DNA of 64,000 nucleotides from MED-G105 sp038522945 (GTDB lineage Bacteria; Pseudomonadota; Alphaproteobacteria; Caulobacterales; Parvularculaceae): assembly GCA_038522945.1 (NCBI GenBank), contig JBCBJV010000001.1, positions 1-64,000 of the forward strand, written 5' to 3'. Position numbers and translations under genes: made by a program. Under the pieces are notes generated by a model, which did not search any database, had not been told where the DNA came from, and saw only the letters and a list, made by a program, of their open reading frames with translations. How positions within the stretch are numbered: position 1 is the first letter of the stretch; the number at the start of each line of letters is the position of its first letter. This document shows, in pieces, positions 26,880 to 35,888 of the stretch.

Positions 26880-28088
26880 TTATCCTCGTTCGCTGATCTG
26901 CCATTGATGGCCCTGCCGCGTCTCTTCCATCTCTACCCGGTCTCCAAATTGTTCTCTAAGCGAGGCAATCCATTGGGAATGGGCGTTCATTAAAGCATTG
27001 AGCCGTGGCGGCAAACTCGCGGTGAGCTTGACGGTGCCAGATTGATGCAGCTGTTTTTTCAGTGCGAGAAATAGCTCCAAGGCCGCCCACTCAATCTTCA
27101 TGGGGCGCACTGTAATCGGATCATACTGCGCGGTCTGGTCAGCCAATCGTTCGCGAATTGACGCCTGCGACCGCTTGATGGTGAGTATCGCGAGCCCATC
27201 AGAAAGGAGGGCGTCGACCCGTCCGCCTACTGATGCTGCAAGATCGCCGAGCGAGCTTTTGAGTTTTTGCTCTGCGGTTTTGTTCCCCGGCCGGAGGAAA
27301 TCGATGGTCACCCGCCCACCAAGGCCAGCCATTGGGATGACCGACCACAAAGCGGACACTGCTTCGCCATTGGTGACGTTGGGCGAGCGATCTTGGGTAA
27401 ACACCCTTGCCGTATCCACATCGACGGCAACGCCGGCAGCGGTTTCATCGATGGTAAGGCGCCCACCGGATGGCAATCCGTGAGTGCGGGCCAGTGCATG
27501 CAGGAATACACCTGCAATGTCTGCGTCCTCGACCGCCTTCTGGTCAACCGTCAACCCATTTCCTATCTCTTTAACCAGCCCAGCTGCGGTCAACTCCCGT
27601 TCAATGCCAATGTCATCGACAAGGATCCGATCGAGCCCTTTGAACGGGTCACCACGGAATAGACCTGCGATCAAAGGGATCGGGCCTGAAAGTTTTCCCG
27701 GCACATTCTTCGAAAATTCCGATTGGATTTGGGTGTGGTCAACGGGCAGGAAAGCGCGGGCCTCCCAGTCGAGGGCGCCGACAGGGAGTTTCTCCGCCGT
27801 AGCCTCGCGTTTAATGCCGAGGATATGCCGCGCGCCTTCGATCAGTCTAGGGACGGATTTTGTCGCCTGGACAAAAACGTCTTGACCATTGCCCACATTT
27901 GCATAGCCAGCGCGCCCGTCATTGGAAGCACGCTTTATGACCCCAGCATAGAGATCGCCGAGTTGTGGTCCGGCCAATCCAGCTTTGTCATCGGCGAAAA
28001 CGACGGCGGTACCAACCGGCGTTTTGTCTTGGAACACAACCGCCCGGGCCCCAACCGAACAGCTTTCAACGACAGCCACCTTAGCCAT
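26880..28088 (-). CDS. ribonuclease E/G family protein
   Basis: This 402-residue short, divergent RNase E/G homologue has an S1-like N-terminal part (GDLYAGVIKR ... AGYANVGNGQDVFV). The catalytic metal-binding region survives as LTIDETAAGVAVDVDTARVF and VTIDFLRP, matching the paired Asp of RNase E/G. It lacks the large C-terminal scaffold of RNase E. Members of this size beside yacG and maf are typical of alphaproteobacteria and are presumed to act in rRNA or mRNA processing. Its start overlaps the end of maf by eight bases. Confidence 0.85.
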   Translation of the reverse strand: MAKVAVVESCSVGARAVVFQDKTPVGTAVVFADDKAGLAGPQLGDLYAGVIKRASNDGRAGYANVGNGQDVFVQATKSVPRLIEGARHILGIKREATAEKLPVGALDWEARAFLPVDHTQIQSEFSKNVPGKLSGPIPLIAGLFRGDPFKGLDRILVDDIGIERELTAAGLVKEIGNGLTVDQKAVEDADIAGVFLHALARTHGLPSGGRLTIDETAAGVAVDVDTARVFTQDRSPNVTNGEAVSALWSVIPMAGLGGRVTIDFLRPGNKTAEQKLKSSLGDLAASVGGRVDALLSDGLAILTIKRSQASIRERLADQTAQYDPITVRPMKIEWAALELFLALKKQLHQSGTVKLTASLPPRLNALMNAHSQWIASLREQFGDRVEMEETRQGHQWQISERG

Positions 28089-28699
28089 CGTCGGTGCGAA
28101 CAGGATTCAGCTTGCCTAGCTTTAGCCCCGTCCCTCTTAAGAGGTTTGCGGTTTCATAGAGCGGCAGTCCAACAACGGATGAATAAGATCCAATCAGCTG
28201 TATGATATATTGGGAGAACGCTCCCTGGATCGCGTACCCACCAGCCTTCCCCCGCCACTCATCGGTTGCAACATAGGCCGCGATATCACTCTCATGGAGG
28301 GCAGCGACTTTAACACGCGTTTCAACGTTCCGTATGCGGCATTCTTGCGAAGGACCAAGCAACACCGCATGTGTATACGCGATGGGATCGGCCTGACATG
28401 AGTCTAAGGCATTGAACCGTTTCTTCCGGCGTTTCCGTTTTGGGAAGAATGCGCCGTCCGACACAGACAACGGTATCAGCGGAGAGCACCAACGCGCCCT
28501 CATGTCGGCGTGCGACTACCCGGCCTTTTTCTACAGCAACACGCCGAACATAATCCTTGGGGAGTTCAGCATTAAAGGGCGTTTCATCGATATCTGCCGG
28601 ATCGATAGCGTCAGGGACGACCCCGATCTGAGACAAGAGCTCCCGTCGTCGCGGACTCGCACTGGCAAGAACGAGCTTTGGAGGTTCCCTGTTCGTCAT
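28081..28699 (-). pseudogene. maf: maf (nucleoside triphosphate pyrophosphatase) with a frameshift
   Basis: The 5' part encodes a normal Maf N-terminus (LVLASASPRRRELL, the nucleotide-binding motif; LSADTVVCV; SGRSHRVYT) but then runs into a wrong-frame tail. The conserved remainder (VETRVKV, YVATDEWRGKAGGYAIQG, SYSSVVGLPLYET) continues in the +1 frame. Skipping one base at about 28369 restores a 205-residue protein (YT-AVLLGPS). The total of 619 bases is one more than a multiple of three. Maf/YceF-type enzymes hydrolyse non-canonical NTPs. This is either a true inactivating insertion or a sequencing error. Neighbouring infA and RNase genes are intact. Confidence 0.88.
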
Positions 28700-28756
28700 G
28701 GACAGTTACCCTCCCCTTGTCGCTCAAAAGGATAAAAACAGCCTTGGTAAAGGATC

Positions 28757-28975
28757 TTATTTGAAACGATAGGTGACGCGGCCTTTGGTCAAGTCGTAAG
28801 GCGACATCTCAACCAGGACCTTATCCCCGGCAAGCACGCGAATACGGTTCTTGCGCATTTTGCCCGCAGTGTGAGCGATGAGCTCGTGGCCGTTTTCAAG
28901 TTTGACGCGGAAAGTGGCGTTAGGAAGCAATTCTTCAACCACGCCCTCAAATTCTAATAGTTCTTCTTTTGCCAA
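28757..28975 (-). CDS. infA: translation initiation factor IF-1
   Basis: This 72-residue protein is a single S1-like OB fold with the IF-1 signature (EGVVEELLPNATFRVKLENG, GKMRKNRIRVLAGDKV, SPYDLTKGR). IF-1 binds the ribosomal A site during initiation. It lies between the low-molecular-weight phosphatase gene and maf, as in many alphaproteobacteria. It is full length. Confidence 0.98.
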   Translation of the reverse strand: MAKEELLEFEGVVEELLPNATFRVKLENGHELIAHTAGKMRKNRIRVLAGDKVLVEMSPYDLTKGRVTYRFK

Positions 28976-29080
28976 TGGGCACCTCGTTTGTCAGGCGATC
29001 CCCCTCCGACGGGACGCCCGACACGGCGGGCCTGCTGGATCATCATTTGAGCCGGAAAATGGTCATGGTGCGGGGCAAAA

Positions 29081-29518
29081 TCAAGGCTTTTCGTTCCCCG
29101 ATAGAAAATCCGCCCTAATCCGCGCGGCCAGGTCCTCCCTGGCACGACGATAGGCCTCCATGAGTTCATCGCCCGTCCCACGGGTGTCCGTGGGGTTCTC
29201 CACGTCCCAAAATTTCACTTTGTCACTGCCCACGAGGCGACGGGCTTCTCCAGCTGCTTCTGGGGTCAGGGCAATAACCACATCGAACCTGTCGATGTTC
29301 AGATCATTCATGGCTTTTGGGTTTTCTTCTCTCAATTCAACGCCAATCTCTGAGAGGATCATTTTGATGAATGGATCCTGACCACCCTCATAAACACCGG
29401 CTGAGTCGACCGAAAGCGTGCCTGCCGACAGGTGAGCGGCCAGAGCCGCTGCCATCGGTGAGCGGATGGAGTTTTGATTGCAGATAAACAAGATGGAGGT
29501 GCGAGCATCATCGGCCAT
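29081..29518 (-). CDS. low-molecular-weight protein-tyrosine-phosphatase-like protein
   Basis: This 145-residue protein has an N-terminal P-loop FICNQNSIRSP, fitting the C-x5-R phosphatase signature, and a C-terminal Asp-Pro-type region (VENPTDTRGT). The second P-loop Cys of classical enzymes is absent. It could dephosphorylate tyrosine or act as an arsenate-reductase-like protein. An ATG at 29518 follows a TTG; AGGA eight bases upstream supports the ATG. It is 10 bases downstream of the UPF0262 gene, a conserved pairing. Confidence 0.85.
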   Translation of the reverse strand: MADDARTSILFICNQNSIRSPMAAALAAHLSAGTLSVDSAGVYEGGQDPFIKMILSEIGVELREENPKAMNDLNIDRFDVVIALTPEAAGEARRLVGSDKVKFWDVENPTDTRGTGDELMEAYRRAREDLAARIRADFLSGNEKP

Positions 29519-29528
29519 CAATGGGGTC

Positions 29529-30017
29529 CTAGCGCATGTGGAAGCTGCAAATCAGCGTGAACAAGCGCCGCGCCGTGTTGAGGTCGAGATTGATCTTGTC
29601 TTTCAGGCGCTCGCGAAGAATCTCCGAGCCTTCATTGTGCATGCCCCGCCGTGCCATATCGACGGTCTCAATTTGGGCAGGAGCAGCATTGCGGATCGCG
29701 TCATAATAGCTTTCGCAAAGCAGGAAATAGTCTTTGATGATCTTCCGGAAGGGCGTCATTGAGAGGTGAATCTGACCCAGTGCCTCGCCCCCTTCCCGGC
29801 GCACATCGAACACCAGACGCCGTTCCACATTGGAGAGGTACAATTCAAACGGCCCTTCACCGCCGTCGACCGGCTCAAAGAAATTGTCCTCCAACAGATC
29901 ATAAATTGCCACTTTCCGCTCATGCTCAATGTCGGCTGTGGCGCGCGCAAGAGATCGTTCGTCGAGATCAATCTTGACGATCTTCAGATTGCCTTCGGTT
30001 TGCCCGTCTTTGGCCAT
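29529..30017 (-). CDS. UPF0262 family protein
   Basis: This 162-residue soluble protein has the UPF0262 signature: IDLDERSLARATADIEHERK, AIYDLLEDNFFEPV, LSMTPFRKIIKDYFLLCESYYDAIR and the terminal LDTNTARRLFTL-like segment. Function is unknown; the family is essentially alphaproteobacterial and sits with hisD and infA. It precedes the phosphatase gene by 10 bases. Upstream, the usual neighbour hisD is separated from it by the oppositely oriented DUF481 gene. Confidence 0.9.
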   Translation of the reverse strand: MAKDGQTEGNLKIVKIDLDERSLARATADIEHERKVAIYDLLEDNFFEPVDGGEGPFELYLSNVERRLVFDVRREGGEALGQIHLSMTPFRKIIKDYFLLCESYYDAIRNAAPAQIETVDMARRGMHNEGSEILRERLKDKINLDLNTARRLFTLICSFHMR

Positions 30018-30162
30018 GGTTTCCCTTGATCGGCATTAGTCCGAAGTCTTAGCGGGTTCGGTACAGGGCGTCACGCCACACGATCGAACAAAAAAGATAG
30101 ATACCGCCCGCCGAGAATCAGCCAACCAAAATATTTGGTGTTTTTTTGTTGGAGTATCGAAA

Positions 30163-31203
30163 ATGGCCTTCGTCCCTATGAAGTCTCTCACCTGGCATTC
30201 TGCCAGTGCCATCGTCGCCTCGGCGGTCTTAGCTGCTGTGCCTCTGTCGGCTGCGGGTGCGCAAGACCTAACCGTGTCCCCGGACGCGGGTTTGCCTGAT
30301 ATCGCGTCGGCAATGTTGGAAGCAGCCGAAGAAACCGGCGATCCCGCTCAGGTTGAAGCAGTCGCAAACGCCGTCAAACAAGTCTTTCCGGACTTCGCCG
30401 GTCAAATCGATGCGTCTGTGGGCGATATGATCGCTGCCCTGACGCCGCCTGAACCAGAAGCACCCGAACCACCCCCGGCAGAAGAAGACCCGCTGAAGGC
30501 AGAAGCGAATAAATATGCCGACGCCGGATGGTTCTCACCTGGCCCGTGGGTCGGCAAAATCACGGCCGGCGCTGCAAATGCAACAGGCAACTCCGAAAAC
30601 ACGGCAATCGGGATTGCGTTTGATGGCGCGCGCCTGACGGGCAAGTTCACCCACAATGTGAGCGGATATTTCGATCTGGGTCGTTCCCGGATCAATGCCG
30701 ACGACGCCGGCAAGACCACCACGCAAAAACGCTGGGGGGCAGCGTATCAACTGGACTACGCGATCAGTGATCGGACCTATGCATTTGGGCGTGTGTCATT
30801 CGACGAAGACGAATTCTCCGCGTTCGAGTACCGCCTGTTTGGCGGCGGCGGTATCGGCCATTTCCTATACAAGAGCGAGCCCTTTACCTGGAAAATCGAA
30901 GCCGGTCCTGGTTTCCAGTATTCGCCGGTTGAGAACTCCCTGGATGTCCAGGAAGAGCTCGCAATTTATGGCGCAAGTGAATCAGACTGGCTGATCCGCG
31001 ACGGACTGTTGTTTGAGCAAGATTTTCTGGCGACATGGACCGACCCGACCACAACGTTCGTCTCAACAAGTTCTTTGACGACCACATTGACGGACGCGAT
31101 TTCAACTGGGATTTCATACCAAGTCCGCTATGAGACGAACCCGCCTCCGGGTCAGGAGGATACAGACACAATACTCCGCGCGAACCTGACCTACGGGTTC
31201 TAA
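30163..31203 (+). CDS. DUF481 outer-membrane protein (YdiY-like)
   Basis: This 346-residue secreted protein has a signal peptide ending near AAGAQ, an acidic Pro/Glu-rich linker (about residues 90-115: EPEAPEPPPAEEDP), and a C-terminal DUF481 beta-barrel with alternating strands (WVGKITAGAANATGNSENTA ... LTYGF). The terminal Phe is typical of outer-membrane proteins. DUF481 proteins such as YdiY are called salt-induced outer-membrane proteins; function is unclear. It is inserted between UPF0262 and hisD in the opposite orientation. Confidence 0.85.
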   Translation: MAFVPMKSLTWHSASAIVASAVLAAVPLSAAGAQDLTVSPDAGLPDIASAMLEAAEETGDPAQVEAVANAVKQVFPDFAGQIDASVGDMIAALTPPEPEAPEPPPAEEDPLKAEANKYADAGWFSPGPWVGKITAGAANATGNSENTAIGIAFDGARLTGKFTHNVSGYFDLGRSRINADDAGKTTTQKRWGAAYQLDYAISDRTYAFGRVSFDEDEFSAFEYRLFGGGGIGHFLYKSEPFTWKIEAGPGFQYSPVENSLDVQEELAIYGASESDWLIRDGLLFEQDFLATWTDPTTTFVSTSSLTTTLTDAISTGISYQVRYETNPPPGQEDTDTILRANLTYGF

Positions 31204-31228
31204 GGCAAACAAAATAACTACCGATCAC

Positions 31229-31250
31229 GGCCATCTCTTTCGAGGTGGCC
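31229..31250. terminator. hairpin between convergent DUF481 and hisD genes
   Basis: GGCCATCT and AGGTGGCC pair over eight positions (one G-U) around a CTTTCG loop. On the plus strand it is followed by TACTTTATAA rather than a pure U-run. It lies 26 bases after the DUF481 stop and 30 before the hisD stop on the other strand, so it could serve both. Confidence 0.5.
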
Positions 31251-31279
31251 TACTTTATAAATGCTTGCCTACCGCATTC

Positions 31280-32572
31280 TCATGAACCAAGGCGTATGCG
31301 GATTGAATAGGCGTGCGCCGGTAAGCCTTCGGCATCGGCGATGCGGGCTGCGGGCTCACCGATTCTGGTAAGGCTTGCCGCATCTGCCTTGATGAGGGAT
31401 GTCCGCTTCATGAAGTTCAGCACCGAGAGCCCGGAGGCATATCGGGCCGCGCCCGATGTCGGCAAAACATGGTTCGGCCCTGCAAGATAATCGCCAATCG
31501 CTTCCGGGGCGAAGCGTCCAAGGAATACTGATCCAGCGTGATTGATGTGGGAGAGCATTGCGTCCGGATCTGCGATCGCGAGTTCCAAATGCTCTGGAGC
31601 TAGCGCATTCACGAGCGTTGGAGCGTCAGTGAGGCGCGTCACCACAATAATTGCGGAGTTATCAGTCCACGCAGCACGGGCGATCTCTTCCCTTGTGGAC
31701 CCGGTCAGTTGCCGCTCAACCGCATCATCCACAAGCTGCGCGAACGCTTCATCATCAGTAATCAGAACGCTTTGAGAAGACGGATCATGTTCGGCCTGGC
31801 TCAATAAGTCAGCGGCGATCCAGTCAGGGTGATTGTCACCATCAGCCACCACGAGGATTTCCGATGGGCCCGCAACGGAATCGATCCCGACATGGCCGAA
31901 CACCTGACGTTTGGCTTCTGCCACATAAGCGTTGCCAGGACCGACAATTACATCAACCGGCTGTATAGGCCCTGCCCCATACGCCATTGCGGCGACCGCC
32001 TGGGCACCGCCAATGCGCCAGATTTCATCAACCCCGGCAATAGCTGCCGCGGCGACGATGACTGGGTTCACGTCCCCATCTGGCGTTGGCGTACACAAAC
32101 AAAGTCGTTTAACGCCCGCGACTTTGGCCGGGATCGCATTCATCAAAACGCTGGAGGGGTATACTGCCAATCCTCCCGGTGCATAAAGACCCGCTGCGTC
32201 CACTGAACGCCATTGCCAGCCTAGCTCGAGGCCTGCTTCATCCGTATAGTGCGCATCGTCTGGCAGCTGGCGTTTGTGGTAGTCGGTAATCCGCGCCGCT
32301 GCCAGCTCCAGTGCGGTTTTCAAGTCATCGTCAAGGCTCGCCAAAGCGCGGTCGACATCGCCGGGTTGCAGCTGAAGGTTTTGGTCTGTTGGGGTAAACC
32401 GATCGAATTTTTCTGTGTACCGTACAATAGCTGGTAGGCCGTCCTCACGCACAGCCGTGATGATTTGCGAGACCGCCTCGCCCACATCAGCATCCTGATC
32501 CCGCGAGCGAGCAACGAATTCGGCAAACTGCGCCCCAAATGAGGCGTCCGTCGATGTCAGGAAAATCGCCAT
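31280..32572 (-). CDS. hisD: histidinol dehydrogenase
   Basis: HisD (430 residues) oxidises histidinol to histidine in the last two steps of histidine synthesis. Signatures: PGGLAVYPSSVLMNAIPAKV, GGAQAVAAMAYG, DVIVGPGNAYV, SEILVVAD, SQAEHDPSSQSVL (zinc ligands) and GPNHVLPTSGAARYASGLSV. It is 42 bases downstream of the DUF2948 gene in the alphaproteobacterial murA-DUF2948-hisD order. hisG lies 10 kb away, so his genes are scattered. Confidence 0.97.
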   Translation of the reverse strand: MAIFLTSTDASFGAQFAEFVARSRDQDADVGEAVSQIITAVREDGLPAIVRYTEKFDRFTPTDQNLQLQPGDVDRALASLDDDLKTALELAAARITDYHKRQLPDDAHYTDEAGLELGWQWRSVDAAGLYAPGGLAVYPSSVLMNAIPAKVAGVKRLCLCTPTPDGDVNPVIVAAAAIAGVDEIWRIGGAQAVAAMAYGAGPIQPVDVIVGPGNAYVAEAKRQVFGHVGIDSVAGPSEILVVADGDNHPDWIAADLLSQAEHDPSSQSVLITDDEAFAQLVDDAVERQLTGSTREEIARAAWTDNSAIIVVTRLTDAPTLVNALAPEHLELAIADPDAMLSHINHAGSVFLGRFAPEAIGDYLAGPNHVLPTSGAARYASGLSVLNFMKRTSLIKADAASLTRIGEPAARIADAEGLPAHAYSIRIRLGS

Positions 32573-32614
32573 GGTCGCAAATCCAATCTGAACACGTGTT
32601 ACTAGAGGCGTGGT

Positions 32615-33073
32615 TTACGACGCATCCACATGATCTGGTTTATTCCGGGTCCGCCATGGCGCTGACATGTCCGACAAAGACGCGTTCACGCTTTCCACAT
32701 CCAAGGCGATGGCCCCGCCGCCAGCAAAATCCAGATAAACGGTTCCGGCTCCGTCTTCGCTGGCCTCAAAGCGGACCGCCAGCAAATCAACGACCGCCGT
32801 CTTTGCATCTGTTCTGATTGCCACCTGGCGGACCGCCTTCACGTCGTCAAAATGGCACCCGACCCTGACCCGGGCAAAAGGCCCGGACTTTCGGTCGCTT
32901 GCGCACTCCCAGACAAAACGATTGGCCACGAACGCAAATCGGCGTTGTTCGGCCAGATAGGCAAAATCACCCACCTTTGCGACCGCGTCCTGAAGACACG
33001 CGGAAAAAACCGACAAATCGTCCGCATCCGCTGCAACCAGGCGCAACGGCCGGTAGTCTCGTAAATCGGTCAT
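32615..33073 (-). CDS. DUF2948 family protein
   Basis: This 152-residue soluble protein matches the alphaproteobacterial DUF2948 family in sequence and position between murA and hisD. Visible features are LRLVAADADDLSVFSACLQDAV, RRFAFVANRFVWE and DFAGGGAIALDVE. Function is unknown. The ATG at 33073 is four bases after the murA stop, implying co-translation with murA. Confidence 0.87.
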   Translation of the reverse strand: MTDLRDYRPLRLVAADADDLSVFSACLQDAVAKVGDFAYLAEQRRFAFVANRFVWECASDRKSGPFARVRVGCHFDDVKAVRQVAIRTDAKTAVVDLLAVRFEASEDGAGTVYLDFAGGGAIALDVESVNASLSDMSAPWRTRNKPDHVDAS

Positions 33074-33076
33074 AGG

Positions 33077-34342
33077 TCAGTCGCCTGAAATCCGTTCAAT
33101 AAGGGCACCGCAATGGATCAGCTTTTCTTCCAGCCGCTCAAAGCCGCGGTCAAGGTGATATATCCTGTTTACGATGGTTTGCCCCTCAGCCCCAAGTCCT
33201 GCGAGGACAAGGCTCATCGAAGCGCGCAGGTCCGTTGCCATCACCGGCGCGCCTTTTAGTTTTGGCATGCCTCGAACGGTCGCGACTTTGCCGTCGACGG
33301 AAATCTGAGCGCCCATGCGTGCCAGCTCCGGGGCATGCATAAACCGGTTTTCAAAAATGGTTTCCTTGATCGACGATGTCCCATCGGCTGTCGCCATCAT
33401 GGCCATGAACTGGGCCTGAAGATCGGTCGGAAATCCCGGGAATGGCTGCGTCACCACATCAACCGCGCGGCAGCGATCTACCGGACACGTAACCGCAATG
33501 CCACCTTCCCTTTGCTCCAGGACAAGCCCTGCATCTTCCAAGGAGCCGACGGCCGCGCCCAGGAGATCGAGGCGGGCGTTCTTCAGGAAAAGCTCGCCAC
33601 CGGCAATGCCCGCCGCCATAGCGTAGGCGCCGGTTTCGATACGATCCGGCAGGACTTCGTAGCGGGTTCCCGACAGGCACGTAACACCGGTGATTTTGAT
33701 GGTCGAGGTCCCTGCCCCTTCGATCTTCGCTCCCATGGCATTGAGGCAATCGGCAAGATCGATGATTTCCGGTTCGCGGGCCGCATTGTTGAGGATGGTC
33801 TCCCCCCGGGCAAGGCTCGCGGCCATCATGGTATGTTCCGTCGCCCCGACGGAGACGAAGGGAAACTCAATGCGCGCCCCGCTGAGGCCCTCGTCTGCGC
33901 GCGCGATCACGTAACCTTCCTCCAGGTCAATGGTGGCACCCAGCGCTTCCAGTGCCTTCAAGTGCAGATCAACCGGGCGGGCACCAATGGCACAACCACC
34001 GGGCAATGAGACCTTTGCCTTATGTTCGCGCGCAAGAAGTGGCCCCAGTACATTGAATGACGCGCGCATTTTTCGCACAAGATCATAGGCCGCCTCAGTT
34101 GAGGTGATCGTTGCCGCATGGAGCGAGAGCGTGTTGCGATCAACAAAAGAGGCTTCTGTGCCAAGGGATTGGAGCAGCCGCACCAGCATTTCGACGTCGG
34201 CAAGACGAGGCACATTATGGAGCGTTACTGGCCCATCGGTCAGGAGTGCTGCCACCATCAGTTTCAACGCGGAGTTCTTTGCGCCACTAATGGGGATATC
34301 GCCAAACAGCGGCCGCCCGCCAATAATTGCTAGTCTATCCAT
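33077..34342 (-). CDS. murA: UDP-N-acetylglucosamine 1-carboxyvinyltransferase
   Basis: MurA (421 residues from the ATG at 34342) transfers enolpyruvate to UDP-GlcNAc in the first committed step of peptidoglycan synthesis and is the fosfomycin target. The catalytic loop Cys is present (PGGCAIGARPVDLHL, about residue 117), with ISGAKNSALKLM at the N-terminus and the inside-out alpha/beta domains complete. A Met 12 codons upstream exists but lacks a ribosome-binding site. It leads the murA-DUF2948-hisD block. Confidence 0.96.
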   Translation of the reverse strand: MDRLAIIGGRPLFGDIPISGAKNSALKLMVAALLTDGPVTLHNVPRLADVEMLVRLLQSLGTEASFVDRNTLSLHAATITSTEAAYDLVRKMRASFNVLGPLLAREHKAKVSLPGGCAIGARPVDLHLKALEALGATIDLEEGYVIARADEGLSGARIEFPFVSVGATEHTMMAASLARGETILNNAAREPEIIDLADCLNAMGAKIEGAGTSTIKITGVTCLSGTRYEVLPDRIETGAYAMAAGIAGGELFLKNARLDLLGAAVGSLEDAGLVLEQREGGIAVTCPVDRCRAVDVVTQPFPGFPTDLQAQFMAMMATADGTSSIKETIFENRFMHAPELARMGAQISVDGKVATVRGMPKLKGAPVMATDLRASMSLVLAGLGAEGQTIVNRIYHLDRGFERLEEKLIHCGALIERISGD

Positions 34343-34447
34343 GCTGATTTGTTCCGGTTTAGCTTCGGCTCTCGCCATCTACAAAATGTGGCGCTGAAGC
34401 TTTTGGGTTCAGGCCCCGACATGGGGTCTCAAGTTGGCTTGTTGGCA

Positions 34448-34708
34448 TTAAGGTTTGGCGCGCGGTTGCTTACGCCTTCGAAGGTTGGCTCGCAGGGCCT
34501 CGGCAAGGCGCGCTTCCTTTTTGTCGGCCTTGTTTTCAACGCTGTCATCAGTTTGTTTGTCGGTCGAAGCACCACTCTTCTGTCCAGCGACAGTTTTTTT
34601 GTCGATGCCGCCTTTGTTGGAGTCTTGAGAGGCACCCATAGGACCTTCCGGTGATGATTTGGTGTCGGGCGACACCTCCTGCCCCGGTATTGTCGCTTTT
34701 TCCTGCAT
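34448..34708 (-). CDS. small basic-tailed hypothetical protein upstream of murA
   Basis: This 86-residue hydrophilic, low-complexity protein (Lys, Asp, Ser-rich middle) ends in EARLAEALRANLRRRKQPRA. That basic RLAEALRANLRRRK tail is common in small alphaproteobacterial proteins next to murA, which is why I accept it as a gene. No function is known; the tail might bind nucleic acid or a membrane. The frame extends upstream, but the ATG at 34708 is the natural start. It is 105 bases before murA on the same strand. Confidence 0.62.
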   Translation of the reverse strand: MQEKATIPGQEVSPDTKSSPEGPMGASQDSNKGGIDKKTVAGQKSGASTDKQTDDSVENKADKKEARLAEALRANLRRRKQPRAKP

Positions 34709-34857
34709 GGCGCGGGACCATAAACTTGACCGTTTCGACGTCAAGCCTGGCAAAGCGCTCCTTTAGATTCCGACATGCGCCGCTACCACCATGGACCTTC
34801 AAGAAAATACTTGAAAACGCTCAAATGACTGATAAAAACTCGCCTTTCCGCTGATTT

Positions 34858-34932
<75 letters not shown>

Positions 34933-35232
34933 TCAAAAACAATCACTTACATCTCCGGCAGGGAGGGGGCACTCGGTTCAATTGTACCGGTGGCGGACTA
35001 ATCGTGCGCCGGTACTTGGCAAAGCTAAAGATTGAAAAGCTGGAAGGAAATCCGAATGCATAAATAACCTTGGTGGAAAGCAAAAACCGGCTATGCAGCA
35101 AATTCGCTAGCCATCTTAGTCAGCTTCATTGGCATATCGGCGCATTATGCAGACAGCGTCTTGCTTTATGGCAATTTAGTTCGGCGAGCGATGGACCACA
35201 CCAATCGTGCTGGTCTTCCGTCATTATAATAT
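34933..35232. other. gene-less stretch downstream of tRNA-Thr
   Basis: These 300 bases lie between tRNA-Thr and the cytochrome c gene. I find no convincing gene or terminator. Fragments echo the tRNA 3' half (TCTCCGGCAG at 34952-34961, GTTCAATT at 34976-34983), but they are too short to call an attachment site. Confidence 0.5.
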
Positions 35233-35694
35233 TCAGTATGAATACGGCGGGTATGTCGTTTCTGGATAGTCTGTTAGTTCGTATTGGGCTTGCAGAAATG
35301 CGACGAGGTCGCTCAACTCAGTGACAGTCAGAACATCGTTGTAAACGAGCATTTTTGAAACGCCGTCAATTGAAACATCGTCCTTTTCATAGCCGCGCGC
35401 TAGGCGGTGGGAGGGATTGATGATCGATGTCACCAGTTCACCATACGTTGCAATCCGTGTCGTCTTCCCGCCAAGACGGATATTCAGTTCCGAAGCCAGC
35501 TGTTCTTTGCGTTCGTCTTCCAATCCCTCCACGCTGTGGCAACTGAGACAGCCATGAGCAATAAACGCGGTCTTGCCATCCTCCCCGTTACCATCTGGCA
35601 AGCTGAAGCCATAACCAGACTTGGGACTCATGTCGCACGACGCAATGAGTGCTGCGATGCCTACAAAGGGCAGGATACGTTGAATGTATGCCAT
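35233..35694 (-). CDS. lipoprotein c-type cytochrome
   Basis: This 153-residue monoheme cytochrome c has a signal sequence with lipobox LIASC (Cys20), heme-binding CLSCH (residues 49-53) and a likely distal Met ligand in SKMLVYNDVL. It ends in the typical helix (LSDLVAFLQAQY) and a Tyr/Pro-rich tail. It is anchored in a membrane facing the periplasm and carries electrons; the partner is not evident. AGGTGG seven bases before the ATG at 35694 supports the start over a longer frame. It stands with two small envelope genes on the same strand. Confidence 0.87.
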   Translation of the reverse strand: MAYIQRILPFVGIAALIASCDMSPKSGYGFSLPDGNGEDGKTAFIAHGCLSCHSVEGLEDERKEQLASELNIRLGGKTTRIATYGELVTSIINPSHRLARGYEKDDVSIDGVSKMLVYNDVLTVTELSDLVAFLQAQYELTDYPETTYPPYSY

Positions 35695-35888
35695 TGGATG
35701 CCACCTTTCGTGTCGACCGGAGGACTGCGGGTTTTTTCCGGTCACACGATACCGCAGCGCGCTCTTGTTTCATTTGACCGAAATCAATGGTCGCCCTTTG
35801 AGAGAACTACGTTGCTCCAACGATAGTAGGCCGACTTTGAAAATCAGCTCCCAGCATGCAATTCAATGGAGCCGCGGGAAAACTCCGA

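Noticed and set aside
34952..34983. Fragments repeating the 3' half of tRNA-Thr (possible attachment site)
   Set aside because: The matches are only 8-10 bases, and there is no integrase or mobile gene nearby.
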